A program made the translations under genes and the position numbers. Of a stretch of DNA of 64,000 bases, positions 8,524-16,695 are shown in pieces. The stretch lies in assembly GCA_963718105.1 (NCBI GenBank), contig OY970352.1, positions 2,976,001 through 3,040,000 of the forward strand, read 5' to 3'. Below the pieces are notes generated by a model. The model did no database searches, had not been told where the DNA came from, and saw only the letters and a list, made by a program, of their open reading frames with translations. Position 1 is the stretch's first letter; each line of letters begins with the position of its first letter. The stretch is from DASYKT01 sp963718105. GTDB taxonomy: Bacteria; Acidobacteriota; Blastocatellia; Pyrinomonadales; Pyrinomonadaceae.

Positions 8524-8856
8524 ATGACTCATCCAAATAGCCAGGAATTTTGCCTGATCGTGGAAGGAAGTTATTTCACCGTTGAGGAAGCCAAGCACGC
8601 TCTTTGCGACCCGTTTATCGAAGAATGGGTTGAAACGACGGGCAGCTTTAAGATCCATAATTTCGACAACATCGAGATCGCGGCCGGATTGTCGCTGGGC
8701 GACCTGGCGGTAAAAATGGTCGAAGAGGAGATCTTCGAAATATCCAGCACCCACAACGGGCGCCCGATGAACGAGTATCGCGCAAAACTGGTGGCCGAAG
8801 CCCTTCGCCGCCAGGATATGTTTGACGAGGTCAGGATCGAGCCCCTGGAACCATAA
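8524..8856 (+). CDS. Small acidic protein of unknown function
   Basis: A 110-residue soluble acidic protein that I do not recognise. It has an alternating hydrophobic pattern consistent with an alpha/beta fold and no signal peptide or Cys pair. It is followed after 18 nt by the macrodomain gene on the same strand, so the two may be cotranscribed. No strong Shine-Dalgarno is seen. It was considered as a PurS-like subunit but lacks the PurS spacing and context. Confidence 0.55.
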   Translation: MTHPNSQEFCLIVEGSYFTVEEAKHALCDPFIEEWVETTGSFKIHNFDNIEIAAGLSLGDLAVKMVEEEIFEISSTHNGRPMNEYRAKLVAEALRRQDMFDEVRIEPLEP

Positions 8857-8874
8857 GCCTCTTTTATTTCACCG

Positions 8875-9432
8875 GTGATCAAAGAAAAATTCAGGGACAC
8901 ATTTTTGCACGGGCGGGTAGAAATTACCGTCGGGGATATTACCGTTCTCGAGGTTGACGCGATCGTGAACGCCGCCGATTCCAGCCTGCTCGGCGGCGGC
9001 GGCGTGGACGGAGCGATCCACCGGGCGGGCGGGGCGGAGATATTGCGCGAATGCCGGGAGCTTCGCAGCACCAGATTCCCGGACGGGCTTCCCACCGGCG
9101 AAGCCGTGATGACCACCGCCGGACGGCTTCCCGCCAGAGCGGTCATTCATACCGTGGGGCCTATATATGGTAGCCACAGCGGAAATGAAGCCCAACTCCT
9201 TGCTAATTGCTACTCTAATTCGTTAAACTTAGCGGCTGACGGGCAAATGACCTCGATAGCCTTTCCGGCAATTTCGACCGGAGTTTACGGCTACCCGAGG
9301 GAGAAGGCCGCCCCTATCGTTTCAGATACAATGAAAAACTTTTTTCTCGGTGACGAACGCATCGAGAAAGCATGGCTGGTTTTCTTTAAGGAAGACGACG
9401 CGATAGAATTTTTAAAACATCACACATTTTAA
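8875..9432 (+). CDS. Macrodomain protein, probable ADP-ribose-1''-phosphate or O-acetyl-ADP-ribose hydrolase
   Basis: A 185-residue single macrodomain binding ADP-ribose derivatives. The GDITVLEVDAIVNAAD strand-helix, the Gly-rich LLGGGGVDGAIHRAGG loop (residues about 38-53), TGEAVMTTAGRLPA, VIHTVGP and the phosphate loop STGVYGYP are in family order. The usual NAAN is NAAD here, an unusual substitution at a position that contacts the distal ribose in MacroD-type enzymes, so activity is less certain than binding. It uses a GTG start; no alternative ATG fits the domain edge. Confidence 0.88.
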   Translation: MIKEKFRDTFLHGRVEITVGDITVLEVDAIVNAADSSLLGGGGVDGAIHRAGGAEILRECRELRSTRFPDGLPTGEAVMTTAGRLPARAVIHTVGPIYGSHSGNEAQLLANCYSNSLNLAADGQMTSIAFPAISTGVYGYPREKAAPIVSDTMKNFFLGDERIEKAWLVFFKEDDAIEFLKHHTF

Positions 9433-9482
9433 AGAATGAAAGGCTTTGCTACGGCCGCGGGCGCGGCGTTCGAAATTTGATA

Positions 9483-11636
9483 ATGCAAGGAACTTCACAG
9501 GCAACAGTGCAAAATTTTAGAAGCGATTTTTCTTTTACCCGGGAACTGCCGGAAAACCTTCAGGCGCTGGAAACGCTCTCCTGGAATTATTGGTGGTCAT
9601 GGTCGACCGAAGGTGTAAATATCTTTCACGACCTCGACCCGCAATTGTGGGAAGATGTCGAGCAAAATCCCCGCAGCATGCTGCGGCAGATCAGCGATCT
9701 GCGCCTGCTGCAAAAAGCCAACGACCCCGGCTATGTCGAGCGCGTGGCGAAACTCGCAGCCGATTTTCGCTCATACCTGGATAGCGGCGTAAAAACTCTT
9801 GAGCAAAACGGCCGCACCGTTTCCGCCGAACATCCGGTAGCATATTTTTGCGCCGAGTATGGCGTGCATAATTCCCTTCCTATTTATTCCGGCGGGCTGG
9901 GTATTTTGGCGGGCGATCATGTAAAATCCGCCAGCGATCTCGGATTGCCGCTGGTCGCCATCGGTTTAATGTACCGCTACGGTTATTTCCGGCAAAAACT
10001 GGATGACGACAAGTACCAGCAGGAACAGTACGCGGATTCTTTCGCCGGCGAGATGCCGCTTCAGCCGGTGCTGGGCGAAAATGGAGAGCGCATTACCATC
10101 ACGGTGAGTCTGGCCAATCATCCCGTTCACGCACAGGCGTGGAAAGTTAAGGCCGGCAAGACGCTGCTTTACTTGCTCGATACAAATATTCCGCAAAATG
10201 AAGAGGCCGACCGGCCGCTGACCGGTTATTTGTACGGCGGTGACCGCGACAACCGCGTTATGCAGGAGATCTTGTTAGGCATCGGCGGTGTCCGGCTGCT
10301 GCGAAAATTGAATATCGATCCTGCGGTTTTTCATCTCAACGAAGGGCACTCCGCTTTTCTCACACTTGAACTCGCGCGCGAGCTTTTGAAAGACAATGAA
10401 CTGACACTGGACGAAGTGGTACCCCGCGTCAGAGACAAATGCGTTTTTACCACCCATACGCCGATCGCCGCCGGCAATGACGTATTCCCGACGGACATGA
10501 TCGAGAGATATTTTTCCACAAAATTACTGGGAAAACTGCGCATCTCGCTGGACGAATTTCTTCACCTCGGCTCTTCCGACGCGGAAAACGGCAATGGTGT
10601 TTTCGGCATGACCCCGCTCGCGATCAGAATGTGCCGCAGCGCGAACGGCGTTAGTAAAAAACACGGCGAGGTTTCGCGCGAAATGTGGGTACAGATGTTT
10701 CCGCAGTTTCAGAGCGCCGACCAGGTGCCGATCACGCATATTACGAACGGCGTTCACGCGCCGACCTGGATCGCGCCTTCGCTTAAAACCCTGTATGAAA
10801 AAAGCATCGGTGAAAACTGGCAGGAAATATTAAGAGACAGCACTGCCTGGAATGAAGCGGTCGAAAGGATCCCGGACCGCGAGATATGGCAGATACATCG
10901 CTCGCTCAAACGCCACTTGATCGCTTTTATCAGGCATCAACAGATGCAGAAATACGGGTATGAAGCGGCGGACGTGCTTGACCCGAATATTTTGACCATC
11001 GGGTTTGCCCGGCGCGTGGCGGCCTATAAGCGCTGGAATCTTATGCTTCACGACGCTGAGCGACTGTATGAGATGATGGACAATGCCGATGGGCCGGTGC
11101 AATTCGTCTTTGCCGGAAAGCCGCACCCGCACGATCAGGGCGCCAAACTTATCCTGCAGGAATTGCTGCGGCGGCAAAATCCCGCCTGGAAACAGCGAAG
11201 TATTTTTATCGAAGACTACGATCAGGAAGTAGCCAGATTTTTAGTACAGGGCGTAGACGTCTGGATGAATCTGCCGCGCCGCCCGCTTGAGGCCTCAGGC
11301 ACCAGCGGGCAAAAGGCCGCGATGAACGGAGCGTTGAATCTTTCCATCGCCGACGGCTGGTGGCTGGAAGGCTATGACCGGGACCGCCCGAACGGCTGGG
11401 TGATCGGCGTGACCGAAGATGACACGGATGACGATGCTGCGATAGATGCCGCCGATGCCGGATCGCTCTACTCGCTGCTGGAAAACGAGGTGGTCCCCGC
11501 CTATTACCGGCGAAATGAAGAAGGTATTCCGGCGGACTGGCTGCGGATGATGAAAAACTCGCTGCAAACTTTGACCTATCAATTTAGCAGCGACCGCATG
11601 CTGCGCGATTATGCGGAAAATATCTATTTAGGATAG
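9483..11636 (+). CDS. glgP: Alpha-glucan (glycogen/maltodextrin) phosphorylase, GT35 with DUF3417 N-terminus
   Basis: Releases glucose 1-phosphate from alpha-1,4-glucans using pyridoxal phosphate. It is 717 residues, the short bacterial/archaeal type, starting with the DUF3417-like segment (NLQALETLSWNYWWSWS). YFCAEYGVHNSLPIYSGGLG, FHLNEGHSAF, FTTHTPIAAGND and TNGVHAPTW are conserved. The PLP lysine lies near residue 610 in EASGTSGQKAAMNG; Gln replaces the usual Met next to it. A TTG two codons upstream is a less likely start. No other glycogen genes are near. Confidence 0.92.
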   Translation: MQGTSQATVQNFRSDFSFTRELPENLQALETLSWNYWWSWSTEGVNIFHDLDPQLWEDVEQNPRSMLRQISDLRLLQKANDPGYVERVAKLAADFRSYLDSGVKTLEQNGRTVSAEHPVAYFCAEYGVHNSLPIYSGGLGILAGDHVKSASDLGLPLVAIGLMYRYGYFRQKLDDDKYQQEQYADSFAGEMPLQPVLGENGERITITVSLANHPVHAQAWKVKAGKTLLYLLDTNIPQNEEADRPLTGYLYGGDRDNRVMQEILLGIGGVRLLRKLNIDPAVFHLNEGHSAFLTLELARELLKDNELTLDEVVPRVRDKCVFTTHTPIAAGNDVFPTDMIERYFSTKLLGKLRISLDEFLHLGSSDAENGNGVFGMTPLAIRMCRSANGVSKKHGEVSREMWVQMFPQFQSADQVPITHITNGVHAPTWIAPSLKTLYEKSIGENWQEILRDSTAWNEAVERIPDREIWQIHRSLKRHLIAFIRHQQMQKYGYEAADVLDPNILTIGFARRVAAYKRWNLMLHDAERLYEMMDNADGPVQFVFAGKPHPHDQGAKLILQELLRRQNPAWKQRSIFIEDYDQEVARFLVQGVDVWMNLPRRPLEASGTSGQKAAMNGALNLSIADGWWLEGYDRDRPNGWVIGVTEDDTDDDAAIDAADAGSLYSLLENEVVPAYYRRNEEGIPADWLRMMKNSLQTLTYQFSSDRMLRDYAENIYLG

Positions 11637-11724
11637 CTGCGAATTTAATGCTCGTGCCGGCCGCATTTGAAGTTGGGACTTTTCTAACGGCCGGGCTACT
11701 GACAAGAACAACGGGAGATACATT

Positions 11725-12477
11725 ATGCAAAGCAACGAATTTAACACCGGAGTCGTTAAACCGGTCGAATGCATGAAAGAAGGCTGGGAGCTGATCAAAA
11801 ATGATTACTGGCTGTTTTTTGCCATCACGCTGGTAGGCCTGCTGATCGGCGGCGCGATCCCGCTGGTGCTGGTGGGGCCGATGCTTTGCGGTATCTATCT
11901 TTGTTTCGTGCAAAAATTTGACGGTAGAAAAGTTGAATTCGGCGATCTTTTCAAAGGTTTCGATTATTTCATGCCGGCCCTGATCGCCACGTTGATACTG
12001 GTGGGAATATTTTTTGTCGCGTCGTTCATATTTATTGTCATCCCCGGCATTATTCTGTTCGCTGCTGCCGGCGCTACCGGTGGAAAAGGAGGCCAGATGA
12101 TAGCGCTGGTGTCCCTGGTTATTTTTTGCGTGTTGATGCTCATTTTCGGCATCGTCGCCGCGTGTATCCATGCGCTGATCGTATTCACCCATCTTCTCAT
12201 CGTCGACAGAAAACTTTCCGGTTGGGATGCGATGAGGCTTAGCGCGAGGGGCGCCCGGCATAATTTGGGCGGTGTGGTGGGTTTTATAGCCTTGCAACTA
12301 GTGCTCAGCATCGTCGGGATGCTGGCCCTGGTAATAGGCGCCTATCTTGTGCTGCCGGTAATTTATGCGGGAACGACCGTGATGTACCGCAAGATATTTC
12401 CGCCGATCTTTACTCCGCCGATGGTCAATGTTCCGCCGACACCGGCAAATTATCCGGGCGCGGGATTCGGACAATGA
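11725..12477 (+). CDS. Polytopic membrane protein of unknown function (DUF975/GlpF-type six-helix family)
   Basis: A 250-residue protein with about six membrane segments (near 32-52, 55-68, 88-115, 130-155, 185-205 and 210-225), an N-terminal amphipathic segment and a short Pro-rich tail after IFPPIFTPP. The layout resembles the glycerophosphodiesterase-membrane-domain/DUF975 group, whose function is not settled. The Shine-Dalgarno GGGAGA is 7 nt upstream. Its stop overlaps the start of the next gene by 4 nt (ATGA), which indicates translational coupling. Confidence 0.65.
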   Translation: MQSNEFNTGVVKPVECMKEGWELIKNDYWLFFAITLVGLLIGGAIPLVLVGPMLCGIYLCFVQKFDGRKVEFGDLFKGFDYFMPALIATLILVGIFFVASFIFIVIPGIILFAAAGATGGKGGQMIALVSLVIFCVLMLIFGIVAACIHALIVFTHLLIVDRKLSGWDAMRLSARGARHNLGGVVGFIALQLVLSIVGMLALVIGAYLVLPVIYAGTTVMYRKIFPPIFTPPMVNVPPTPANYPGAGFGQ

Positions 12478-12773
12478 TCGAGCCCGTCCAAATTGTTGAG
12501 GAAAGCGATTCCGAACTAAAGATCACCTGGTCCGATGACAGAGAGAGTGTTTACCGGGCAGCAGAGCTGCGCCGCAAATGCCCCTGCGCCGGGTGTGTGA
12601 ACGAGTGGACCGGCGAGCGAATGCTCAAGGCCGAAACCATCCCGGACGACGTTAAATTCACGCATACCAGCATCGTCGGCCGCTATGCGCTTAACTTTCA
12701 CTTCAGTGACGGACACGAAACGGGGATATTCAGTTTCAAGTATTTGCGTGAGATCGGTCAGCCCGCCGGTTAA
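12474..12773 (+). CDS. DUF971 (GBBH-like N-terminal) family protein
   Basis: A 99-residue protein with the family pattern: ITWSDDRESVYRAAELRRKCPCAGC near the start (a CPCAGC cysteine motif), then VGRYALNFHFSDGH and the terminal GIFSFKYLREIG. Members occur alone or fused to iron-sulfur carriers and hydroxylases; the cysteines may bind metal. It is coupled to the upstream membrane protein by a 4-nt overlap. Confidence 0.82.
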   Translation: MIEPVQIVEESDSELKITWSDDRESVYRAAELRRKCPCAGCVNEWTGERMLKAETIPDDVKFTHTSIVGRYALNFHFSDGHETGIFSFKYLREIGQPAG

Positions 12774-12778
12774 AAATT

Positions 12779-12900
12779 AACCACCCCGTCACGCCTTTGC
12801 CGTGCCACCTCCTTTGTAATGAGGGGAGTTTGATGTACCGGAAGAACCACCCCGTCGCGGGAGCCGCGCCACCCCTCCTTCGTAAGGAGGGGAGTTTTTT
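12779..12900. repeat. AACCACCCCGTC...AAGGAGGGG palindromic repeats, two tandem copies
   Basis: Two adjacent units (about 12779-12831 and 12845-12900), each starting AACCACCCCGTC, followed by a variable hairpin, then GCCACC(C)CTCCTT..AAGGAGGGGAGTTT. The same unit recurs around 14457-14586, 15018-15075 and 20393-20444. Confidence 0.82.
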
Positions 12901-12985
12901 TGGTGCAGTGCACCACCTGCACCACTGCACCACCTGCAACGCTTTTGCACCAGAAATCTTTCTAAAGTGCCTATACTTTCAAAGA

Positions 12986-14074
12986 TCACACATTTTCCTC
13001 TTGCATCCGGTGAATATCATCTTCTTTTAAGATGTTTTCATCGCCCGGCGTGGAGGTTTTCAGGTAACGGCAGACGGTCGAGTGATTAATGCCCATGATC
13101 ATGGCGACGCGGCGTTGACTTGCTCCCTGAGCGTAAAGCTTTTTTGCCACGATCATTAATTTCGCGCGCTCACCGTCGGCGTATTCGTAATGCCAGACCA
13201 GATGGTCGCGCTCGTTGGCGTAACCTTCGAATTCGAATTGTAAGAACGAGTCCGCCTTTTGTATCCGGTAGAGGATGACGTTCGACGCGTCGTAGAGGAT
13301 TTCAGTAGCGCGCGGTTTGAGGTGTTTTAGATAGCGGAGGTCTTTGGCCTGGTGGCTGGCGCCTAAGGCGAAGACATTGTCGGCAAAATTGCTGAGCATC
13401 TTCGAACCCTGCAGGTCGCTCAGCGAAAGCGGCGAAGTAAATGGGAGCTTGGGCGTGTGGGCCAGCACCAGTATCGAGAGACCGTAATATTCCTTCAGGT
13501 GTTTCAGCGCTTTCATCAACTGCGCGGCTGCCGAGGCGTTCTCGTTCGCGCCCTTAAGAAAGGTGATGTTATCGACGATCACTATCCGGGCGCCCGTCTC
13601 TCTGACCAGCTCAATGAACGAATGCCGGACAAACTCCGCCATGTTTTCAAAACCCGGCGGAAGGTCACCGTGCGGGGCCATCTGCGCGCGCAGCAGATTG
13701 CCTGAAAAGGGATAATGGCGGCGGGTTCCATCCTTGCCGGCGGTCGAGTAACGCGCTTCGAACTGTTTCTCGCTCAACTCAAAATCGAGATAGAGCACTT
13801 TCTGCGCTTCGGGAGCGGGTTCCATTGGCGCTACACTCACTCCGCGCGCTAACGCTTCGGCGATCTGCACGGCCAGCGTGCTCTTGCCCCGGCCGGTGTC
13901 GGAAAAAAGAATGGAAAGCTCGCCCTCCAGCCAAAAGTCGCCAAAGAGCGCCCTGGCCGCCGGTTTCTTTCCGGCATCCTCCAGCCACTGGCTCGCCGGT
14001 TTTAGATTGAAAAGATTGTTGCGGTTCTGGATCTCGCGCTCGTACGCGTTGATGTCTTTTGGTGGGATGATAAC
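12986..14074 (-). CDS. RecA-like (AAA_25/RepA-type) ATPase with C-terminal helix-turn-helix, start codon unresolved
   Basis: A P-loop ATPase of about 360 residues. Walker A is SDTGRGKST (minus strand around 13880-13903), Walker B IVIVDNITFL, followed by the VLAHTP sensor region, as in RepA/RadA-like single-domain ATPases. The C-terminus (about 13060-13130) is a helix-turn-helix, GASQRRVAMIMGINHSTVC, that could bind DNA. The first ordinary start codon (GTG at 13870) lies after Walker A and cannot be the true start. The reading frame is open upstream to a TAA at 14095-14093 but has no ATG, GTG or TTG there. GAGAGG at about 14087-14082 sits 7 nt before a GTT at 14074, which I use as a provisional start. 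Either a non-standard start, a recent mutation or an assembly error is possible. Its role could be replication, repair or mobile-element related. Confidence 0.65.
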   Translation of the reverse strand, partial: VIIPPKDINAYEREIQNRNNLFNLKPASQWLEDAGKKPAARALFGDFWLEGELSILFSDTGRGKSTLAVQIAEALARGVSVAPMEPAPEAQKVLYLDFELSEKQFEARYSTAGKDGTRRHYPFSGNLLRAQMAPHGDLPPGFENMAEFVRHSFIELVRETGARIVIVDNITFLKGANENASAAAQLMKALKHLKEYYGLSILVLAHTPKLPFTSPLSLSDLQGSKMLSNFADNVFALGASHQAKDLRYLKHLKPRATEILYDASNVILYRIQKADSFLQFEFEGYANERDHLVWHYEYADGERAKLMIVAKKLYAQGASQRRVAMIMGINHSTVCRYLKTSTPGDENILKEDDIHRMQEENV

Positions 14075-14247
14075 TTTGACACCTCTCGCAGGTTATTCTG
14101 GAGATTGTTTGTGAGAATTGGAAGAGAGGATTTTAAGGATTTGGATGATTAGCAATAAGGTCAGAATTATGATTCGCCGAAGGCGATATATTTATTGAAT
14201 CAGTCACCTGCGGCGACAAACCATGAAACAACAAGAACAACACGAAA

Positions 14248-14433
14248 GCCCGGAGGGCTTTGGGATATTAGCCGTAGGCGAAAGCCTACGGTATGCGTCA
14301 ATAACATTTTACCCGAGCTCCGGCAGGAGCGTCGGGTGAATCTTTCGCCCCTTCAGGGCTCGGACATTATGTGTTGACCGATTCCGTGGGCTTTCGCCCC
14401 ACGGCTAATATCCGCGATGCCTCCGGCATCAAG
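14248..14433. repeat. CCCGGAGGGCTTTGGGATATTAGCC element, copy 1
   Basis: About 186 bp containing several hairpins: GTAGGCGAAAGCCTAC, CTCCGGCAGGAG and GTGGGCTTTCGCCCCAC. It ends GATGCCTCCGGCATC. A second copy lies at 50229-50413. With the following tandem repeats it fills the gene-free stretch 14093-14558; a 60-codon frame inside it is spurious. Confidence 0.75.
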
Positions 14434-14454
14434 AACTAAAGGCAAAGCAAAGAG

Positions 14455-14588
14455 AGAACCACCCCGTCATCGCCTACGGCGATGCCACCCCTCCTTGGTA
14501 AGGAGGGGGGCGTTGTTGGAGCATTCTTAAAAGCTCCCCTCCTTACCAAGGAGGGGTGTCAGCCGTTTCCGGCTGACGGGGTGGTTCT
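14455..14588. repeat. AACCACCCCGTC palindromes in head-to-head orientation downstream of the DUF559 gene
   Basis: One forward unit (about 14457-14514) and one inverted unit (about 14532-14588) face each other. The inverted unit overlaps the 3-prime end of the DUF559 gene and supplies its last codons and stop. Confidence 0.8.
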
Positions 14589-14969
14589 TTCTTTCCATCC
14601 GAAACACTCTTTGATCTGGTGAGCTACGAATTCCCGTTCGTCAAAAACCAGATTGTTTTCAAATCTAATCACTTTGATCCCGAAATGGAGCAAAAACAGT
14701 TTTCTTTCATAATCATAAGCGGCGGCCACCTCGTTAAAATGAACCTCTCCATCCAACTCAATGCCAAGGCTTTCCGACGAACAAAAAAAGTCAAGTATGT
14801 ATTTTCCAACGCTATGTTGACGGCGAAATTTTCGCCCGTCCAATCCTGAGTTTTTCAGCAAATTCCATAACGAAGCCTCAGCCGGTGTTAAATGTTTCCG
14901 GAGTTCAGTTCGAAAGGTTTTCAGCTCCGGCAAGCTATGAATATCGGTTGGACGTCTTTGATAGGCCAT
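14559..14969 (-). CDS. DUF559 endonuclease-like protein
   Basis: A 136-residue protein of the DUF559 family, which shares the PD-(D/E)XK/Vsr-like nuclease fold. LTPAEASLWNLLKN and KFRRQHSVGKYILDFFC form the core, followed by GIELDGEVHF with the candidate metal-binding Glu/Asp residues and FLLHFGIKVIRFENN near the end. The last residues (KERTTPSAGNG) are encoded by a palindromic repeat. Copies of the same repeat lie on both sides of the gene (14455-14588 and 15018-15075). The start has no clear Shine-Dalgarno. Nuclease activity is inferred from the family, not shown. Confidence 0.8.
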   Translation of the reverse strand: MAYQRRPTDIHSLPELKTFRTELRKHLTPAEASLWNLLKNSGLDGRKFRRQHSVGKYILDFFCSSESLGIELDGEVHFNEVAAAYDYERKLFLLHFGIKVIRFENNLVFDEREFVAHQIKECFGWKERTTPSAGNG

Positions 14970-15017
14970 GGGATTTCTGAGTTGTTTACTTTGATTGTAC
15001 CAACAAGACTAAGAAGA

Positions 15018-15075
15018 GAACCACCCCGTCATCGCCTACGGCGATGCCACCCCTCCTTGGTAAGGAGGGGAGCTT
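15018..15075. repeat. AACCACCCCGTC palindrome upstream of the DUF559 gene
   Basis: GAGAACCACCCCGTC, then ATCGCCTACGGCGAT, then CCACCCCTCCTTGG and TAAGGAGGGG. It is nearly identical to the unit at 14457, so the nuclease gene is bracketed by this repeat. Confidence 0.82.
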
Positions 15076-15144
15076 TAAGAAAACAATTGCTCAGTGCCCG
15101 TTGTCAGAGTCCCGTCATTATCTTAAAATGGTAACGGTGAAATT

Positions 15145-15417
15145 ATGGACGAACGCGCGATATTCGACGAACGACAGGAAATGAAGCAGGCGAGTTTTTC
15201 CTGCTCATATTGCGGCCAGCGGGATATGTACGATGTACGTTGGCTAAAACGCACGAAAAAGAAGATCAATCCCAAAAATATGAACGAGCGCGACCGCGCC
15301 CAGTTTGAAAAATCGCGCGATTATATGATCCGTATCGACGACACGCTCAACTGCAAAAACAACCGCTGCCGCAAGCGGTTTGAGATCCCCACCTCTCAGT
15401 CGGTCGTCTTTATCTAA
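15145..15417 (+). CDS. Small putative zinc-ribbon protein
   Basis: A 90-residue basic protein with CSYCGQ near residue 20 and CKNNRC near residue 70, which together could hold one zinc ion. The stretch between is highly charged (RTKKKINPKNMNERDR), suggesting nucleic-acid contact. I do not recognise the family. It converges with the isoaspartyl peptidase gene and overlaps its end by 4 nt. Confidence 0.6.
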   Translation: MDERAIFDERQEMKQASFSCSYCGQRDMYDVRWLKRTKKKINPKNMNERDRAQFEKSRDYMIRIDDTLNCKNNRCRKRFEIPTSQSVVFI

Positions 15418-16484
15418 TCCTTGTAGATCCCGATCACAGGTTTGCCGTCCTTATCTATATAGGCACGGTACATTCCCGGCGAGTTAAACGAGATCCCCAT
15501 ATTGCCGTATTTGTCGATGGCAATGATCCCTCCGGTTCCGCCCAGGTCCTGCAATTTTCTTTGTATCACCAGGTCGGCCGCGTTTTGGACCGGCCTTGCC
15601 TGGTATTCCATCAGGGCGGAAATATCGCGCGCCACTCCCAGCCGGATAAAATATTCGCCGTCGCCGGTAGCGGAAATAGCGCAGGTATTATTGTTGGCAT
15701 AGGTTCCCGCGCCGATGATCGGCGAATCGCCCACGCGTCCAAAACGCTTGTAGGTCATTCCGCCGGTCGAGGTTCCCGCCGCCAGGTTGCCGAATTTATC
15801 GAGCGCCGCCGCGCCGACCGTGCCGTACCTATCCTGCGGTTCTCTGTCGCTTAAGCTGCTAACCTTCTTTTGGCCGGCCTTTTCTTTTTCTTCCATCTGC
15901 TTTTTAACTTTCAGATAGCCGTCCCAGCGCTCCTGTGTCCAGAAATATTTTTCATCTACTAACTCGATCTTTTGCTCGGCGGCGAATTTTTCCGCGCCGT
16001 CGCCGACCATCATCACGTGCGGAGATTTTTCCATTACGGCACGCGCCAGCAGGATCGGATTTTTAACATGATGCAGCCCCGCCGCCGCGCCGGCCTTGAG
16101 CGTTTTGCCGTCCATTATCGACGTGTCGAGTTCGTTCTTTCCTTCGGCGTTAAAGACGGCGCCTTTGCCGGCGTTAAATAGCGGCGAGTCTTCCATTATC
16201 ATGATCGCCGCCTGCACCGCGTCCAGGCTGGCGCCGCCGCCCTGTAAAACTTTCCAGCCCGCCAGCAAAGCTTCTTCCAGCTTCGCTTTGTACGCCGCTT
16301 CCTTTTCCGGGGTCAGCGAACCGCGCTCGATCACACCCGCACCCCCGTGGATGATGATCCCCATCGGCTGAGGCGTTTGCGGCGATTGAAGCTGTTTTAC
16401 GCCGGGAAACGGCTGCGCCTTTTGCGCAAGAGAGGGCAGGGCGAACAAGACTGTTATCAACAAGAACGCGGTAATTTTTCGCAT
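15414..16484 (-). CDS. Exported isoaspartyl peptidase/L-asparaginase (Ntn hydrolase)
   Basis: A 356-residue member of the plant-type asparaginase family (EcAIII/IaaA-like), cleaving isoaspartyl dipeptides and asparagine after self-processing. The N-terminal signal peptide (about 1-20, ending LPSLAQ) indicates export. Conserved GIIIHGGAGV begins the alpha subunit. The processing site and nucleophile Thr lie in DRYGTVGAAALD, followed by GTSTGGMTYKRFGRVGDSP and the substrate loop GTYANNN...SATGDGE. The ATG at 16484 has GGAG 9 nt upstream and is preferred over a TTG one codon earlier. Confidence 0.9.
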   Translation of the reverse strand: MRKITAFLLITVLFALPSLAQKAQPFPGVKQLQSPQTPQPMGIIIHGGAGVIERGSLTPEKEAAYKAKLEEALLAGWKVLQGGGASLDAVQAAIMIMEDSPLFNAGKGAVFNAEGKNELDTSIMDGKTLKAGAAAGLHHVKNPILLARAVMEKSPHVMMVGDGAEKFAAEQKIELVDEKYFWTQERWDGYLKVKKQMEEKEKAGQKKVSSLSDREPQDRYGTVGAAALDKFGNLAAGTSTGGMTYKRFGRVGDSPIIGAGTYANNNTCAISATGDGEYFIRLGVARDISALMEYQARPVQNAADLVIQRKLQDLGGTGGIIAIDKYGNMGISFNSPGMYRAYIDKDGKPVIGIYKD

Positions 16485-16695
16485 CAATTTACTCCGATTG
16501 ATTTTTTGGCATTATAACTCAAAGTGCGGCGGAAGTTTATTGATCAAAGGGTTAGGCTTTAGCATCCACTAATATGGAACATTGCAACCTGCCTTACAAG
16601 CCTTCTTTTTTTTGCCTGTACCCATTAAGCTCGCTAGTCTACGCTTTTATTTTGTTATAGTAAATAGGTTTTTTAAGGTAAAATTGTTATTAGTT

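Noticed and set aside
8524..8856. PurS-like subunit
   Set aside because: Length is somewhat greater, characteristic PurS spacing is absent and no purL or purQ gene is near.
14195..14377. A 60-codon plus-strand frame
   Set aside because: Lies inside the multi-hairpin repeat element; no protein-like features.
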